Part shown: in pieces, positions 11,852 through 37,742 of the stretch | How the letters are laid out: each line of letters opens with the position of its first letter | How positions within the stretch are numbered: the first letter of the stretch is position 1 | Assembly: GCF_001949145.1 (NCBI RefSeq) | Contig: NW_019091396.1 | Span: 198,701-262,700, forward strand | Direction of reading: 5' to 3' | Length of the DNA stretch: 64,000 nucleotides | DNA from: Acanthaster planci | Taxonomy: Eukaryota; Echinodermata; Asteroidea; Valvatida; Acanthasteridae | Position numbers and translations under genes: made by a program | The notes under the pieces: generated by a model | Told to the model about the DNA's origin: nothing | Databases searched by the model: none | The model's input: only the letters and a program-made list of their open reading frames with translations

Positions 11852-14800
11852 ATGGCTGCCGAGAACCGTTTGTTGTCAGAAGTGACAAGACAACCGCTGG
11901 TTGACCAACTGACGTGTCCGCGTTGCTTGAAGAGATATGGCGAGTCTGAGAGGAGAGCAAAATTGCTCACGTGCCTGCACGGGTTCTGCCTTGGGTGTCT
12001 GGCCGAGTTGGTGCGGAACTCGCCTGAGTTGAAATGCCCTGTCTGTCGGCTGACGACTCATCTCCCGGCGGGTGGCGTGCATGGTCTGCCAGACAACTTC
12101 ACCGCGAAGACGCTGACGGAAAATTGTCCGAATGTGGATCTGACCGGGTCTAGTGACCTTTACTGCGGTTCGTGCATCGCAGACGAAGGCCCCGCCATCA
12201 GTTTCTGCTCAGATGCCGACTGCCTTTGCTTCCTTTGCCAGGTGTGCGATGAGGCACATCGCAAGATGCGTAAATTCAAGGACCATATCGTTTGGTCCAT
12301 GGAAGACCTGCAGAAGCGGACGGAGAAACACGGGCAGGAAAGTCTGTCCCTGGAGGGAGAAAAGTGCCAGGAGGTCTGCTCGTCTTGCTTAGGTCCTAAC
12401 CACTCCTCTCATAATGTCGTCGATCTGGAGAAGACCTTATCTGATTTGAAAGCCGAGTTGCAGAGTCTTGCTTCTGCTGTCCGGGGTAAACGAGCTCCTG
12501 TGTGTCTTATCTCCGGACAAATCCAAACCGAGATCGGCCGAACGAATGATCTGTTTGAAGAGAGATCCGCCGAGGCGTTGGCACTCTTCGGCAGCCTCAA
12601 CAAACTGCTTCAGAATAGACAGAGCGCGGTCATTGCAGAAATGAAGGTCATGTGTGTCGGCAGGATGGGCTATCTGAAGCATCTTGCCGACCGTGCTGAG
12701 TCACTAGCCGCCCAATTCGACTCGGCCTGCAAGTTAGCTGAGACAGCCTGCAAAATTGGCCACCCTGTCAACCTCGTGAAGGCCAGCGGACAGACTGTTG
12801 CACGGCTCCGCGAGCTCGACGCTATAGATGTCAACAGTTACCTGCCTTTCCAGTCGGCGAGCGACACCTTTCTGTCCTTCGGCGAAGACCGTCATCAGAT
12901 CGTGTCCGACTTCAATGATCTCCTGTTGCGCCTTAGGTGGCTCAAGGAACGCTCTGATGACGCTGCGTTGCCATTTAAGCTGGATTTCCCCGGGAGAGTG
13001 GGGTCATCACCCTTGCCCGCCAATGCCACACATAAAGTCCGTCTTTCGTCAGGCGATCCTGCGTGCTCATTTGACTGTCTGCTTGCATACCTTCGATTAC
13101 CAGACGGAAGTACCACCGAGTGCACGGGTGGCCAGAAGTGTGGTGGCTCTTACGAGTTCGAGTTCCGAACTTTGAAGGCGGGACTTCATCAGCTGAACAT
13201 CAGCATCTCTGGAGTGCCCATTAAAGGTAGTCCCTTTCCAGTCAATATCGAAGAAAGTCCACCCTTGATGTCGACCGTCACCCGTGATGACCCTCCTCAG
13301 AGTGATACCAAACTGGTTACCGACGTGACGTGGAAGGACGCATTTGCCAAATGTGAACACGACGTCGTCGTCAAACTATCTGGCCTTGGGAGTCTTCCAG
13401 CCCCGCCTGTTGTGACTGCGCTGTTTTCCATGGGCGATAGTTCCCGAGCAACCCATGACCCTAGGACCTCCACAGACGAGGCAAAACAACTCCCGTCCAC
13501 GGAAGCACAGGTGACGCCAATTGACGAGAATGGGTCCTTTCGGATCGTCTACACTCCCCCATTTGCAGGGAAGCTGAATATGTCGGTCTTCACGGACGGG
13601 GTTCCCATCCCCAACAGCCCCTTCGTCATCAAGGTCGACCCCTTACATCCAGACTCCACGGTTGTTTCAACGCGTAGCTTGGGGAAGTGCCCTCTAAACA
13701 CCGCAGTCCTGGACATGCCGTATGCGCTTAACCTAAAAACCCATGATCATCTTGGGAAACCACTGACTTCCGGAGGCTATAGTGTTACAGCTGAAGTTCA
13801 ATTATCGAGCTCCAGCGAATTACTGAGAACATACGACGTCGAAGATAACCAGGACGGCAGGTGAGAGTTGGTCATTTAAAGGAAGCATAAGTCTCACCGG
13901 TATTTCTGCAATCGTTCCCTCTTGTACAAGTGGGCTTACTCAGGCTAATTCAATACCCCGCTTAACACTGTGATTCAGGAGCGTAAACTCCCAAGCAAGG
14001 GGCTTAATATTATAACCCCCACCCTTTTGACTGGGTAGGTCATTCTGGGCACACTTTGAAAAAAAATGAAAACTATGAACTGTAAATGCACCGTTTGGAC
14101 ATAAATTTCACGTATTGTGTCTTCCATGAAGCATGAAAGCATACAATACATAGCATAATAAGCCTTGCAAAATGTTATACATGTATGTTGTCCCACAGCC
14201 ACTCTCTTAATACGGCCGTTTCACACTAGTGCGCCACCAAGAGTTTGCAACGCGTTGGCTAATCACAATGCGCGGAATTTGTCGACCCATTGCGCGTTTG
14301 GAAAGGGTCGACAAATTTCGCGCGTTCTGATTGGCCAGTGCGTTGCAAACTCTTGGTGGCGCACTATTGTGAATCGTTCGTATTCAAAAGAGTGAAAACT
14401 AAAACTTTTTGATCGAAAATTCAGTCGGGAACTGGGGACCAGACGTATTTCTTCAATCGATGAGATCCAGTTTTCACTCGAACTCCGACTGAAGAGATTA
14501 TTTTGACAGAGTATTTCAATCTAAATTGAGAACGATTTTCATTTTAAAACGTCTTTGTCCCTAGTTTTAATCTCTGGGACTTAGAGAGCACCACTCGGCT
14601 GCTTTTAGACATTCAATCTCGGCATTTTCGACGTCATCCACCCATAACCTTAGACACAGATTTACGTCACTCGTGATTATGATTGACACCAATTGCTGAA
14701 CTGTCAAAAGCCCAATTTTGTCGTTTGAAAATCTACATGAATCTTTCAACACCAACAAACACGTGGCAAGCACATACACTCCCCACTCAGTGACTAAGTA

Positions 14801-17177
14801 CTGAATTTTGTCCTCGGACTTTGAAGGAATTTAAAATGAAGGCGATACCCTTCTTTGCCATGCCTTCAAATTTGTGTTCGCTTTTAAATTTGTTAAACAA
14901 ATCCAAATCATCACATTTTTTCCCAGTTACACGGTAACGATTAAACCCCGTGTAGCCAAGTGCCACCACGTCAGGATCAAAATCTGCGGCATCCCGATGA
15001 AGGCTGCTATGCCGCTGGTGATATCAGTCCAGGAGAGCCTACCATTTGAAGATCCACCGGGTGGGTACAAGGCCCCTTCTGGAATGGCCGTAGACATATC
15101 GCACCGGTACGTACATGTCTAATCTCTTCATCAGTAACGTTTTGGGTGGGAGGAGTACTCAGCAATTTCCTGATTTTTTAAAAAAAAAATTGTACTCCCC
15201 CAGAACAAATAAATTAATAATAATAATAACAACAACAAAAAACCAGCACCGTGGATCGAAACTGTTAATTTTCCACTACCACAACAACAACCACCACCTC
15301 TACCACCCACATCAAGAAACCCACTTCTTGCATTCACTTTCAACGACTTTCATATATATTTCTGGAAAGTCTCAGCTCCGAACTGATTTTGCAGGCCCTC
15401 TTTCGAATACAGCAACTCCATCTTGGTTGCCGACTGTGGACGGCTAGGATGCCAAGTTTATCGGCTGGAGCCCGACGGTAACTTTGAGTCAGTAAGATCG
15501 CTCGATCTGGACCTTCAACTGCGCAAGAAGATGGTTCTGGAGATGGCGGTGACGAAGGAAGGAAAGCTGGCGGTGCTGGTGCCGTACTACAAACGTGTGG
15601 TAACCTGCGACGCCCACGGGAAGTTGGAAGACAGGTAAGCGCACATCGCTCAAAGTGTCGGGTTCACCACGAAGTGACGTACCGTCCATGGAGTTTGTAC
15701 CCACGATACGTCAGCCCGTGGTGCGGCAGCATTCCACGACACGTCACTTCGTGGTGAAACCACAGGGTGGGACAAGATTCCGTGCAGCGCCCCCTGTGTA
15801 TCTAGGGACCTTGCTTTTCACTCGCCACAGTTGGTTGGTTTATTTACTGCTTTTCGAATGCTGCCGCGTACGCAATGAAGCAACCACAGTACAAATTTGA
15901 GCCCTTTTAACATCATACATGTAAAATGTCAATAGTCAATGTCTTATGAATGTGCTACAAGTAACAAGTTTGCTAAATTTATGACTTTTGTTTCTCGTCC
16001 AAGATTACCAACACTTTCCCACGTGCAGGTTGTCTTAGGTAACACGCCCATTGAACGATTTTATTTGTATAAATATCTTGGAGTTACTCTTGAGGAATAT
16101 TTATTTATGCCTTGGTCTAATCACGTTGAAGATACTACCCAGAAAATGTCTATGAAAACGGGGTTTTGCGGTGTTCTTCGAAATCCTGCACCTTCCCACT
16201 TCAACGTAAAATGTCAAGTTGTGACGTGATCTGGCCGTTATTTCATTGAGTTCTGACATATTTAACAGTTTCTTCTGAGTTATTTTCGTCACGTGGTATT
16301 TGAAGATATTTACTGTTTTTTTCTTCAGTGAGAAACTTTCGTTTTTGATTTCCAGGTCTTACTCCATATTGTTAACCCACTTTTATTCCATTTTACTTCA
16401 TTTTAATGTATTGCCTTTAACATTTTACTTGCTAGATTTAGTTGTGCCCTGTGCTTTACAGTGTTTATTCCTCTTATTTTAAACTTTACCCGTTTTATTT
16501 ATTTTACTATTTTTATAATATTAGATTACCGTATATTAATCAATGTATGTTTCAAATTGGATCAGTGCCATTTATGCAAAGCAGTTTCCTAATAAGGTTA
16601 CCCTGTATAAATAAAACCAGTTATTATTGTATTATTATGTAATCCAAACAGGTGGTCTTGTACTGAGGACAACATCAAACCTGTCAGCATCATCCTCACT
16701 CCAACAGACCACGTGATCATCGGAGATAGCCATTCACAGAGGCTCTACGTCCATCAAAACAAGGGGGAAATCTTTGCTCGCATTGAGCTGCCGAAAGGAT
16801 CATTGGCCGTCGGAGCGCACAACGTCTGCCTCGACCGCTCTCACGAGGAGAGCAGCATCATTGTGGTCATGCATTCTGAGCCGTATCACATCCTAAGGTA
16901 CACCATCAACGGGGCTCTGGTCAGCAAGATTGACTCTCCCGCCACAACCGCTCAACTGGCCGCAGTGTCAGCACCAGAGGGCGTCCTCATCGTCAGCGTA
17001 GAGGGAAGGCTCCTGGTCCTGGCGTTCACTCCCCAGAGCGACGGGGTTTCGGTCGTGAAGGAGTTTCAGACGCGCCACACGTACACAAGACTGGCCGTGA
17101 CTGGGGACAGATGCTTCGCTGCTTTCAACCCGACTGGAAAGCACCTGGTTAAATACAGTTACTTTACCGCCAGCTAA
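11852..17177 (+). CDS. TRIM-type RING E3 ubiquitin ligase with filamin repeats and NHL-like propeller
   Basis: Four exons: 11852-13860, 14927-15106, 15395-15634 and 16652-17177. The junctions are GT-AG, all three introns are phase 2, and the sum is 985 codons including the stop. The C3HC4 RING finger uses C22, C25, C41, H43, C46, C49, C62 and C65. A B-box 1-like zinc knuckle spans about 105-146. A second B-box at about 157-187 keeps H160, C172, C176, C179, H184 and H187 but has T157 and G169 where ligand cysteines are expected. A helical coiled-coil stretch runs about 190-330. Filamin-type repeats lie near 388-467, 500-596 and 600-707, the last being completed across the exon 1-2 junction. 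The final 250 or so residues form an NHL-like beta-propeller. The ATG has a good context (A at -3, G at +4). In this family the RING transfers ubiquitin and the propeller or filamin part binds protein or RNA targets in the cytoplasm. The exact orthologue (TRIM2/3/56/71-like) is not resolved. Confidence 0.95.
14221..14372. repeat. Foldback element with 68-bp arms in TRIM intron 1
   Basis: Arms 14221-14288 and 14305-14372 are inverted copies with only a few mismatches. They share gcgccaccaagagtttgcaa and aatttgtcgaccc, and enclose a loop of about 16 bases. The transcript could form a long hairpin. It is noncoding and has the form of a MITE or foldback transposon. Confidence 0.85.
15661..15761. 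repeat. Short foldback element in TRIM intron 3
   Basis: The arm ggttcaccacgaagtgacgt at 15661-15680 is matched in inverted form by acgtcacttcgtggtgaaac near 15741-15760, with about 60 bases between. It begins 26 bases after the exon 3 donor. It is a noncoding MITE-like insertion. Confidence 0.75.
15939..16229 (+). mobile_element. LINE reverse-transcriptase relic in TRIM intron 3
   Basis: The open stretch encodes a segment with Y-K-Y-L-G-V-T-L-E, then W-S-N-H-V-E, then K-M-S-M-K-T-G. This matches the C-terminal side of non-LTR reverse transcriptases (family pattern KYLGV-LD, then W-H-I, then K-K-G). Only about 80-95 residues remain, with no catalytic YxDD box and no endonuclease, so it is a 5'-truncated, dead fragment in the sense orientation of the host gene. 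The clade cannot be set from so little. Confidence 0.6.
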
Positions 17178-18853
17178 TGAAATCCACACAACAAACACCA
17201 AATTCCCTGACAAAACATCAGATTTGAAGAAAGGTTAAGGGTTTGCATGCAGGCTTCCACTCTCGTAAGAAATGCACATACAAGGAGACCAGCGGGGTTT
17301 CGAGCGGGGTGGTGGTGGGAATTGGAGCATCCCCCCGACGGCTTTTTTGTCGCATAATACCTGAGTAGGGAGGAAAGTTTTGGTATTACACAAATCACAC
17401 CCCTTGGTTGTAGTCGTCATACCTATTGGCAACGCGTTACATGAATGAGAGAAGATTCTCTCAATTGATTCCATGAAAGTATTTTTATCATAAAATATAC
17501 TGTTGAAGGCTTGGTCTGAAAGGTTTTTCATGTGTAAAACTTTGTTATAATCCTTTTTAATGCTTTTCAAACAATTAAATTCCAGGAACCTGCCAACGTT
17601 GCCCCAAACCATATGGTAAGTAAAAGAAGTGGATGGATGTTTGCTGCTACCAGATAAGACGTAAGGCTTCATGTAACAAAAAAGCAATATACAATGATTT
17701 TTTGAGAAGCATAAACGATCAGGCTTGTAACCTGCCAAAGTTACTCCGGTTGACGATAGTATTGAAAAACGAGGACAACATGATGCTTAAAGTAGTGCGG
17801 TTAACGACGCACATTCACCATTTATTTCAACAGCAATCTCTAAATAATTTCCTGCAGTGCTAAACGTTTTGCAACGGTTTGGACCCAGATTTGGATATTA
17901 GGCTGGTTGTTGGGTAGATGTAACAGGTGTACGCTGACGAAAAAAACTCAACATCTTCTTCTACTGTGCAGAAACGTCCTCTGGAATACACGCGCAAAAT
18001 GAAATTGTACAACTTTCTAACAAATGCAAAGCTACAAATGAAACTACATAACTCGTCTATACTTTTCAAAGAACACTATTTGGCAACCGTGTGTTCAAAA
18101 GTGAAATTTTAAAGAATGCTACTTGACCATGCTTTTTGGACTGTGGTGTCAGTCAGGTTAGTCACTGTTTGTTTATAGGGTTTGTGCTTTCTTTTGAAAT
18201 AACTAAACCGAATTTGGTAATCAAACATGTGTGAGGAGAGCCTGCTCATTTGCTTATTTGCAGGGTACATGTACCTACACAAAAAATCCGGGAAACAAAG
18301 GCACTTTAAGCCAGCAAAATGCGAAGAATTCTTGCATTTGCACGCACAAATCAATGAAACGTTGAAGTTTGCTTTTTTCGGGATGACGTCACAGTGTTTT
18401 CATGGATAAGGAAATCCGATTAGCATAAGAGCTTAAGTGGCACCACAGCGACAGCGAAAACAAGAAATATGATGTTGACTGAGACACGTATGGGTATGTG
18501 TCAAGAGCTGTTGTGCAATATGCATTACACGGACCCTTTAAAGTTACAACAGGCTTCTTTAAAGTACACTTTTGGCATTAACTAAAAATCTAAATGATGT
18601 ACCCAACTTCATCTTGTAATTAATTACGCATCATTCCTCAATAGTTATAAATGCAAAAGCTTTATATGAGTATAAGAAATATATGTTGGGAATATCCCTT
18701 TACCTAGAACTACTTATACTAGACCCAAAGTGTAATTATAAACATGAACCTCAAAGAAAGAAACAACGAACTAATCATCATAATCCCGAAGGCAATCTCG
18801 AGCTAATTAAACAAAAATTGTGATATAAGCAAATCATGTCTTTACCATCGCCA
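17178..18853. other. Convergent intergenic stretch between TRIM and PITP genes
   Basis: It holds the 3' UTR of the TRIM gene. An ATTAAA at 17574-17579 is the nearest poly(A)-like hexamer. A 167-codon minus-strand frame at 17235-17738 has no recognisable domain and is treated as chance. I see no other feature. Confidence 0.4.
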
Positions 18854-18961
18854 TCAGATGGGTTTCTCCAACCAAGATTGTGTCATGCGTAGAGTCGAAG
18901 CACAGTCAGGGGTAGTGCTGGTGTCTGCCAATTCTGACCATCCTGTTGCATCCGCTGCCGA
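18854..18961 (-). CDS. Candidate last exon of the PITP gene
   Basis: After an AG at 18962-18963 a phase-0 frame of 35 residues, beginning S-A-A-D-A-T-G-W-S-E, runs to a TGA ending at 18854. The phase matches the end of the preceding PITP exon (19799). Against it, the acceptor lacks a pyrimidine tract, and a minus-strand AATAAA lies just upstream at 18987-18982. The alternative is that the transcript reads through the 19799 donor and stops at 19709 after 24 more residues. Either tail is unlike the short tails of known PITPs. Confidence 0.25.
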   Translation of the reverse strand, partial: SAADATGWSELADTSTTPDCASTLRMTQSWLEKPI

Positions 18962-19305
18962 CTGCTGAGTATTTACACGTCTTTATTCTCACTAATTCTC
19001 ACTCATTCCAGTTACCTGCCCTTGGTGTCTTTTCTGTCAACGGGATCAGCGATACTAAACAGTTAGCCGTAGGAAGCAATTGACCGACAGGGCCTCTATT
19101 CCATTTCGGATCATAATTATGTACACTCTGACAACAGCCCGCGTGGACTAAGCTAGCCACTTTGGCTCTTCAAGTGTAGAACTCTGACACAAGATAAGCG
19201 CTTGATTTTCCCCCGCAACTTTACCGAGCACGTTTTGGCATAACAAACGCATCACTAGCATTTGGACAAAATTCCCAATATTTCAATAGCCTAAACAGGG
19301 CTGTC

Positions 19306-19500
19306 TGCCTCGAGCAGAAGCACCCCCCTCATCGGCTGAAGAGAGCCATGCTGGTAGGGAGTGTTCATTTCTTTGGCAGTGACGCGACCTTAACGGATGC
19401 ATTTCATAGTCGTTTGTGAACCAGCGAAATGCGCTTTCCAGTTTCCCTTTCTAGGAATAGTGCGCCCGCTTTCGGTACACCTCAGGCCTCCTCCTGTAAT
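19306..19500 (+). repeat. Dispersed repeat family A, copy 1
   Basis: It starts gcctcgagcagaagcaccc and carries the family blocks cctcatcgg, tagtcgt-tgtgaaccagcgaa and a terminal block near gcgccc. Other copies lie at 27172, 33254 (inverted), 42444 and 53714 (inverted). It is noncoding, about 190-200 bp and diverged. A short nonautonomous element is likely; no class is assigned. Confidence 0.7.
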
Positions 19501-19798
19501 CACTATAATTATCCAAGGATTCCCACTCTAGTCGACCTAATTCACGGGGAAGCCATATTTAATTTGTGTTCCCTAATGTAATCTATTAAATGGGATGATG
19601 CAAGGCTAATTTGACTTCAAAACCTCACATTTTTAATGTGGCCAAAACATTTTGAGAATACAAATATATTGCAGATACTAAATTCTTCAGAAATTGAATT
19701 TATATCAATTATTTCGTTTCAATAATGAAAAAAGTTCTACCTAACTTTCGAGATGGCCAACACATGCATCCAGCCAAATGCGCCGTCGTGTGATTTAC

Positions 19799-33964
<14,166 letters not shown>

Positions 33965-34619
33965 CTTGCTGAGGTGGTTCAGAAAACCTGACTTGTGTCA
34001 AACAGGTACGCGGTGAGTGCGAAGACGGGCAAAAACCACTGCTGACTGGGGAACCACACACGAGCTACTTGTCCATCAGAATGTGAGAACCAGCATAAAA
34101 ACAGTGCTACAGAAAAACTACAATGAACGTAGTTCGCGACAATCAGCCTTGACCAAATTACCATCACAAAAGCTGAAGCGTTGAGTACCCACCGAAACTA
34201 CCGAACTTACAAAAAAGTAAAAGTATGTTCGGGACAACGAACCCATTGAAAGTAAAAATCTCAGGCAGATCAGAGTCGTCGAGGCTGGAATGCTGTCTCA
34301 CACGCTGCATAGTCAAACAGCTGCATGGTCCAGTAACCTTTGTGGTTTAGCGGTTGTGAGACCTCCTCCGCCTACTCATTGAAAACTACATAGAGGCAGT
34401 ATCTATTAAAGTAGAGGAGTGTGGTTGTGAAAAACAACAGAGCTGCTTCGGATTCAGAGCCTTTTCTAAGCATAATTCGTCTATTTTGTGAGCTATTTTA
34501 ATTCCGAGAAGAAAAATCTTTTAGAAAGTCCTTGCTTTTTTCTTGGATCGCAGATTCTCGAACGAGCACGAACTGCACGGCACAGAGCATATCCTCGCTT
34601 GTGCCCCGGTAGCAGCCAA

Positions 34620-34860
34620 AAGTGCATTCCTGGTGTGGATTTGTGAACAAAAGATGTCCACACGATGCAGGAAAGGAATACGTGTTGTGGACGTTTCCTC
34701 CTTCTCTGAAAAGCAAGTTTAGAGGCATTTGGGGGTAGGGGTCATGTGTCGTAAAAGGAAGAAGAATAGTAAAGGAAACCTTGTACAAAAATCAAGCTGA
34801 AAATCGTGTCCCCAGTTCAAGAAAAATGAGTATTTTCACTGAGTTTTCTGAACTGTATGA
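34620..34860. repeat. Dispersed repeat family B, copy 1
   Basis: It shares an ordered set of blocks with 61598-61850: aagatgtccacacgatgcagg, ttgtggac, tctctgaaaagcaagt, gaggcatt, gtcaaggaaa-type sequence, and tcaagaaaaatgagta. Both copies are diverged and noncoding. Confidence 0.6.
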
Positions 34861-35310
34861 AAAGAAAGGAATGTCCACACTAGGTAATTAAGGTAAATAG
34901 GTCTGTGTATGAATGCGTAGTATGCACCAAATCTAAGGAAAAGATCACCGTGTACACAAATTATATCAGACGATCTAACTAGTAAATGGTGCTACTTGGC
35001 TCTTAAATACAAAACTTGCTAATCTGCACAAACATCTGGAATTGGTGAATTGAAATTTACGGTTTTTCTGCAGAATTCTGAAGGAATTGGACTTGATTAA
35101 ACTCTAGAAATTATGTCAGAAAGATAGTAGTAATATGCATGCAAATTTGCATACATATAAATCGAGAATAACTAATAAGAAACCCATGTATAAGGTCGTC
35201 ATTAGGTCACTTTAAAAATGCAGTCAGGGATCGACTGTTAATGTACTGAGTGAATTTTGCAATAATCAGACATTGCCTAATATGCAGAATTAAAGATCGT
35301 ATATTATGGT

Positions 35311-35795
35311 GACGTCATCATGACGTAGCAAGATTTTCAAACAAATGGATATTTAACAGACATGCTGGAGGTCTAGCCAAAAGAATTTTGAAAAAGAAAA
35401 TGGTTTTGTTCAGGAGAGAGGTCAAAATGAATGTCAAGATGACAGAAATTTAAAAGTCGTCAAAAAATAAGGTGGTGACATCATCATGATGTAACCCGAA
35501 CACATTTGCATTTGTTTTTGTGCAAAATTTCAAATCACTATGACAAATGGTTTCAGAGAAACCTGTCCGAAAAGAATTCAACCTCGTAGGTTTGCCACGT
35601 GGCAAGTGATGACGTCATCATGACGAATATCTTTTAGGACCATCCTTCGGTGGTGGTCTAAAGTACAATATATGCAAAGTTTCAGGGCAATCATTCTTAC
35701 TAGAGTGCCAGAGTGCTATGGCGGAAGGATTAATGAAACGAAAAACACCGAAATCCGGTTACTGTTAAAGCAATTTTTTCTGAATCATGACGTCA
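35311..35795. repeat. Degenerate array with repeated TGACGTCATCATGACG motif
   Basis: The motif, or a one- to three-base variant, appears near 35311, 35476, 35611 and 35787, spaced about 135-175 bases. The intervening DNA shares phrases such as aaaagaatt. It looks like an old tandem array with a unit of roughly 150 bp and a conserved palindromic core. Confidence 0.5.
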
Positions 35796-36289
35796 CTATT
35801 CCATGGGATATTTCAATTTGTTTAATCCGGTTTCCTGACCTAAGCATGTCTCTTTTAATGCTATTAACACGAGCTTGCGTACTTTGGAGGAGTTTTTACG
35901 CCAAAAAATCCTGTCTTCTGACATAGGTTTGACTTGGTAAAAATCACCCCAACCCCTATCGCAACCTCCAGGCGCATTGGCGTGTATAAATGGGTATTGC
36001 CCAATGGAAAGGCTTCCCTAAATGCAACTTGGGTGGCTTGAAAGCTCTTGTTTCCAAGAAACTTCGTCATGACAAACACTCTTTGCTCTTTGGTAAGTTA
36101 CACCATGTGGCAGACTTCTTGTCCCGCTTCGAACACTTTTCAACACTGCACTGGCCTACCTCGAGGCAAGTCAACACATTTAAACCAGATTATTGCATAA
36201 CTTGAATGTGACAAAAGGCAATCTTTCCTCATTACCATGACCTTTTGCTGTCACTTTCAACCAGGACAAGCATGACAGAGGACAACCTC

Positions 36290-36508
36290 ATTCACTAGTT
36301 TATCCAAAGTGTTACAACTGAGTTCTGATGTCCCATTTTCAAGACGATGGTGTTCAGTCATGCATGACAGGAGGGATACCATCAAGGTATCATTAGAAAG
36401 AATACTGCTTCTACTTTTCGGAGATCCTTATACATAACAATCATATCTCATGGTTTGGGCATATTAACCCCTTTCCTCAGGGTTTGGGTTTTCTGGGACA
36501 CCCTGTAG
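36290..36508 (+). mobile_element. TIR element family C, partial copy
   Basis: This stretch matches the reverse complement of most of the element at 62632-62906, including gtgttacaactgagttc, gttcagtcatgcatgac, ggagggataccatcaag and tcatggtttgggcatatta, and ends in tgggacaccctgta. Only the right-hand TIR is clear here. It is noncoding. Confidence 0.7.
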
Positions 36509-36650
36509 ATGTCGATTGGTCGAATACTGAGCGCCCCAAACTCACACCTGTTTGGTATATCCCGTTCGAGTAACTATTGTCCTGCTGCATGCGTAGCCTG
36601 CCCAACCGTTATGGCGTCTTCTACTACCGGTATTCTGTTCATTCCATTTC

Positions 36651-36895
36651 AGGTTTCGCTTGATTTTCATCCCCAGTATAACAATACACATGCACATGTC
36701 AACGCGTACCTTCTGCAGGACCTTCTGTTGTTCGACGGATTGAACTTTGTGAAGGACGGTTCAAGTCAACATCAATCATTCATACTTACCAAGTTCCACA
36801 ACTCCTGCAAAGTCGCCCTTGAACGTCCTGATATTTCTCCCACTCCTGCAATGGGCATCTTAGCAAAATTTCGTCACACATTTGTGAAATATTAA
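36651..36895 (+). CDS. Unrecognised open frame after a good acceptor
   Basis: After a pyrimidine-rich acceptor (gttcattccatttcag) the frame beginning V-S-L-D-F-H-P-Q stays open for about 80 codons to a TAA at 36893-36895. The codon choice looks natural, and the sequence has a mixed polar/hydrophobic composition (for example D-L-L-L-F-D-G-L-N-F-V-K-D-G). I recognise no domain and find no partner exon. It starts about 140 bases after a family C element and may be an eroded transposon-encoded piece or chance. Confidence 0.2.
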
Positions 36896-37009
36896 AGTTG
36901 GATAACAATCAATGCAAGGTGTCAGGCGCATAATGGTCAAGCTACCATCCCATAATTTTATATCGACCCATCAGAAGGTTTGTTTTCAAAGACGCATGCG
37001 CTGTGAGAC

Positions 37010-37155
37010 AAGTGCAACACCAGTATCAAGTAACACCGGTTGCTCTTTTCAATTTCAGTGCCTAAGGAAATATTTAACCCCTCCGTAACACCAAGTTTCA
37101 TTCCAAAAGAATAAAAAAGACTGGTGTTAAAAATTAACACCACAGTTTTGCAGTG
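37010..37155. repeat. Repeat with GGTGTTAAA/TTAACACC palindromes, copy 2
   Basis: It contains caacaccag, gtaacaccgg, gtaacacc and ggtgttaaaaattaacacc within about 150 bases, like the stretch at 29747. It is noncoding. Confidence 0.4.
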
Positions 37156-37742
37156 CACAATGAAATGTGTAAACTGCATACTTGCCTAATGGGCTTTGTT
37201 TGAATCTGGACCATTCCATTTAGTATCACTGATAGCAAACCGTTTTTATCTTTGTTCTTCACTGATCTGATATTTTGTCGCCTGGTATGACAAGCCCATA
37301 CCCACAATAATAAAAATTTCTAGGCTCAAAATGGCAGGGTAACGTTAGCACTTGACTTTTATAGTTTTACCCTCCCCTTCTTTGTCATGTGGTAGATTTC
37401 GTTTTTCATGTGCTTAGCATAACTATAGCCCAGCAGTGTTGACTGAAGGCAGAGTATCAGTCGACGCTTAATGAGCCAGGGGTAGATTTCCAAAATGAAG
37501 CAGTCCTGACTGATCCATTGCTGGGGTATCAAAGACGTTAGACTCGTTTTTCATAAAAGTCAAAAATCCAAAACAGAGAAGAAAATAAATGTTACCCAGG
37601 ACCGCAGGCATGGTAGACACGGGGAAATGCCTGTCAAAAATCAAGAGTTAGTATGTTATATGGAGCAAGCAGATTCGCTGACATTTAGACATCTGGGTAG
37701 CAAACGGGAGGAAAAAATAAACTTGATGTTAATTATCGTTAG

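Noticed and set aside
17235-17738. 167-codon minus-strand frame downstream of the TRIM gene
   Set aside because: It is long for chance and has a possible acceptor and donor, but shows no recognisable domain and no partner exon, and overlaps the likely TRIM 3' UTR.
33979-34167. 62-codon minus frame just upstream of PITP exon 1
   Set aside because: It is in a different frame from the PITP start and has no recognised domain; an in-frame TGA separates the PITP ATG from anything upstream.
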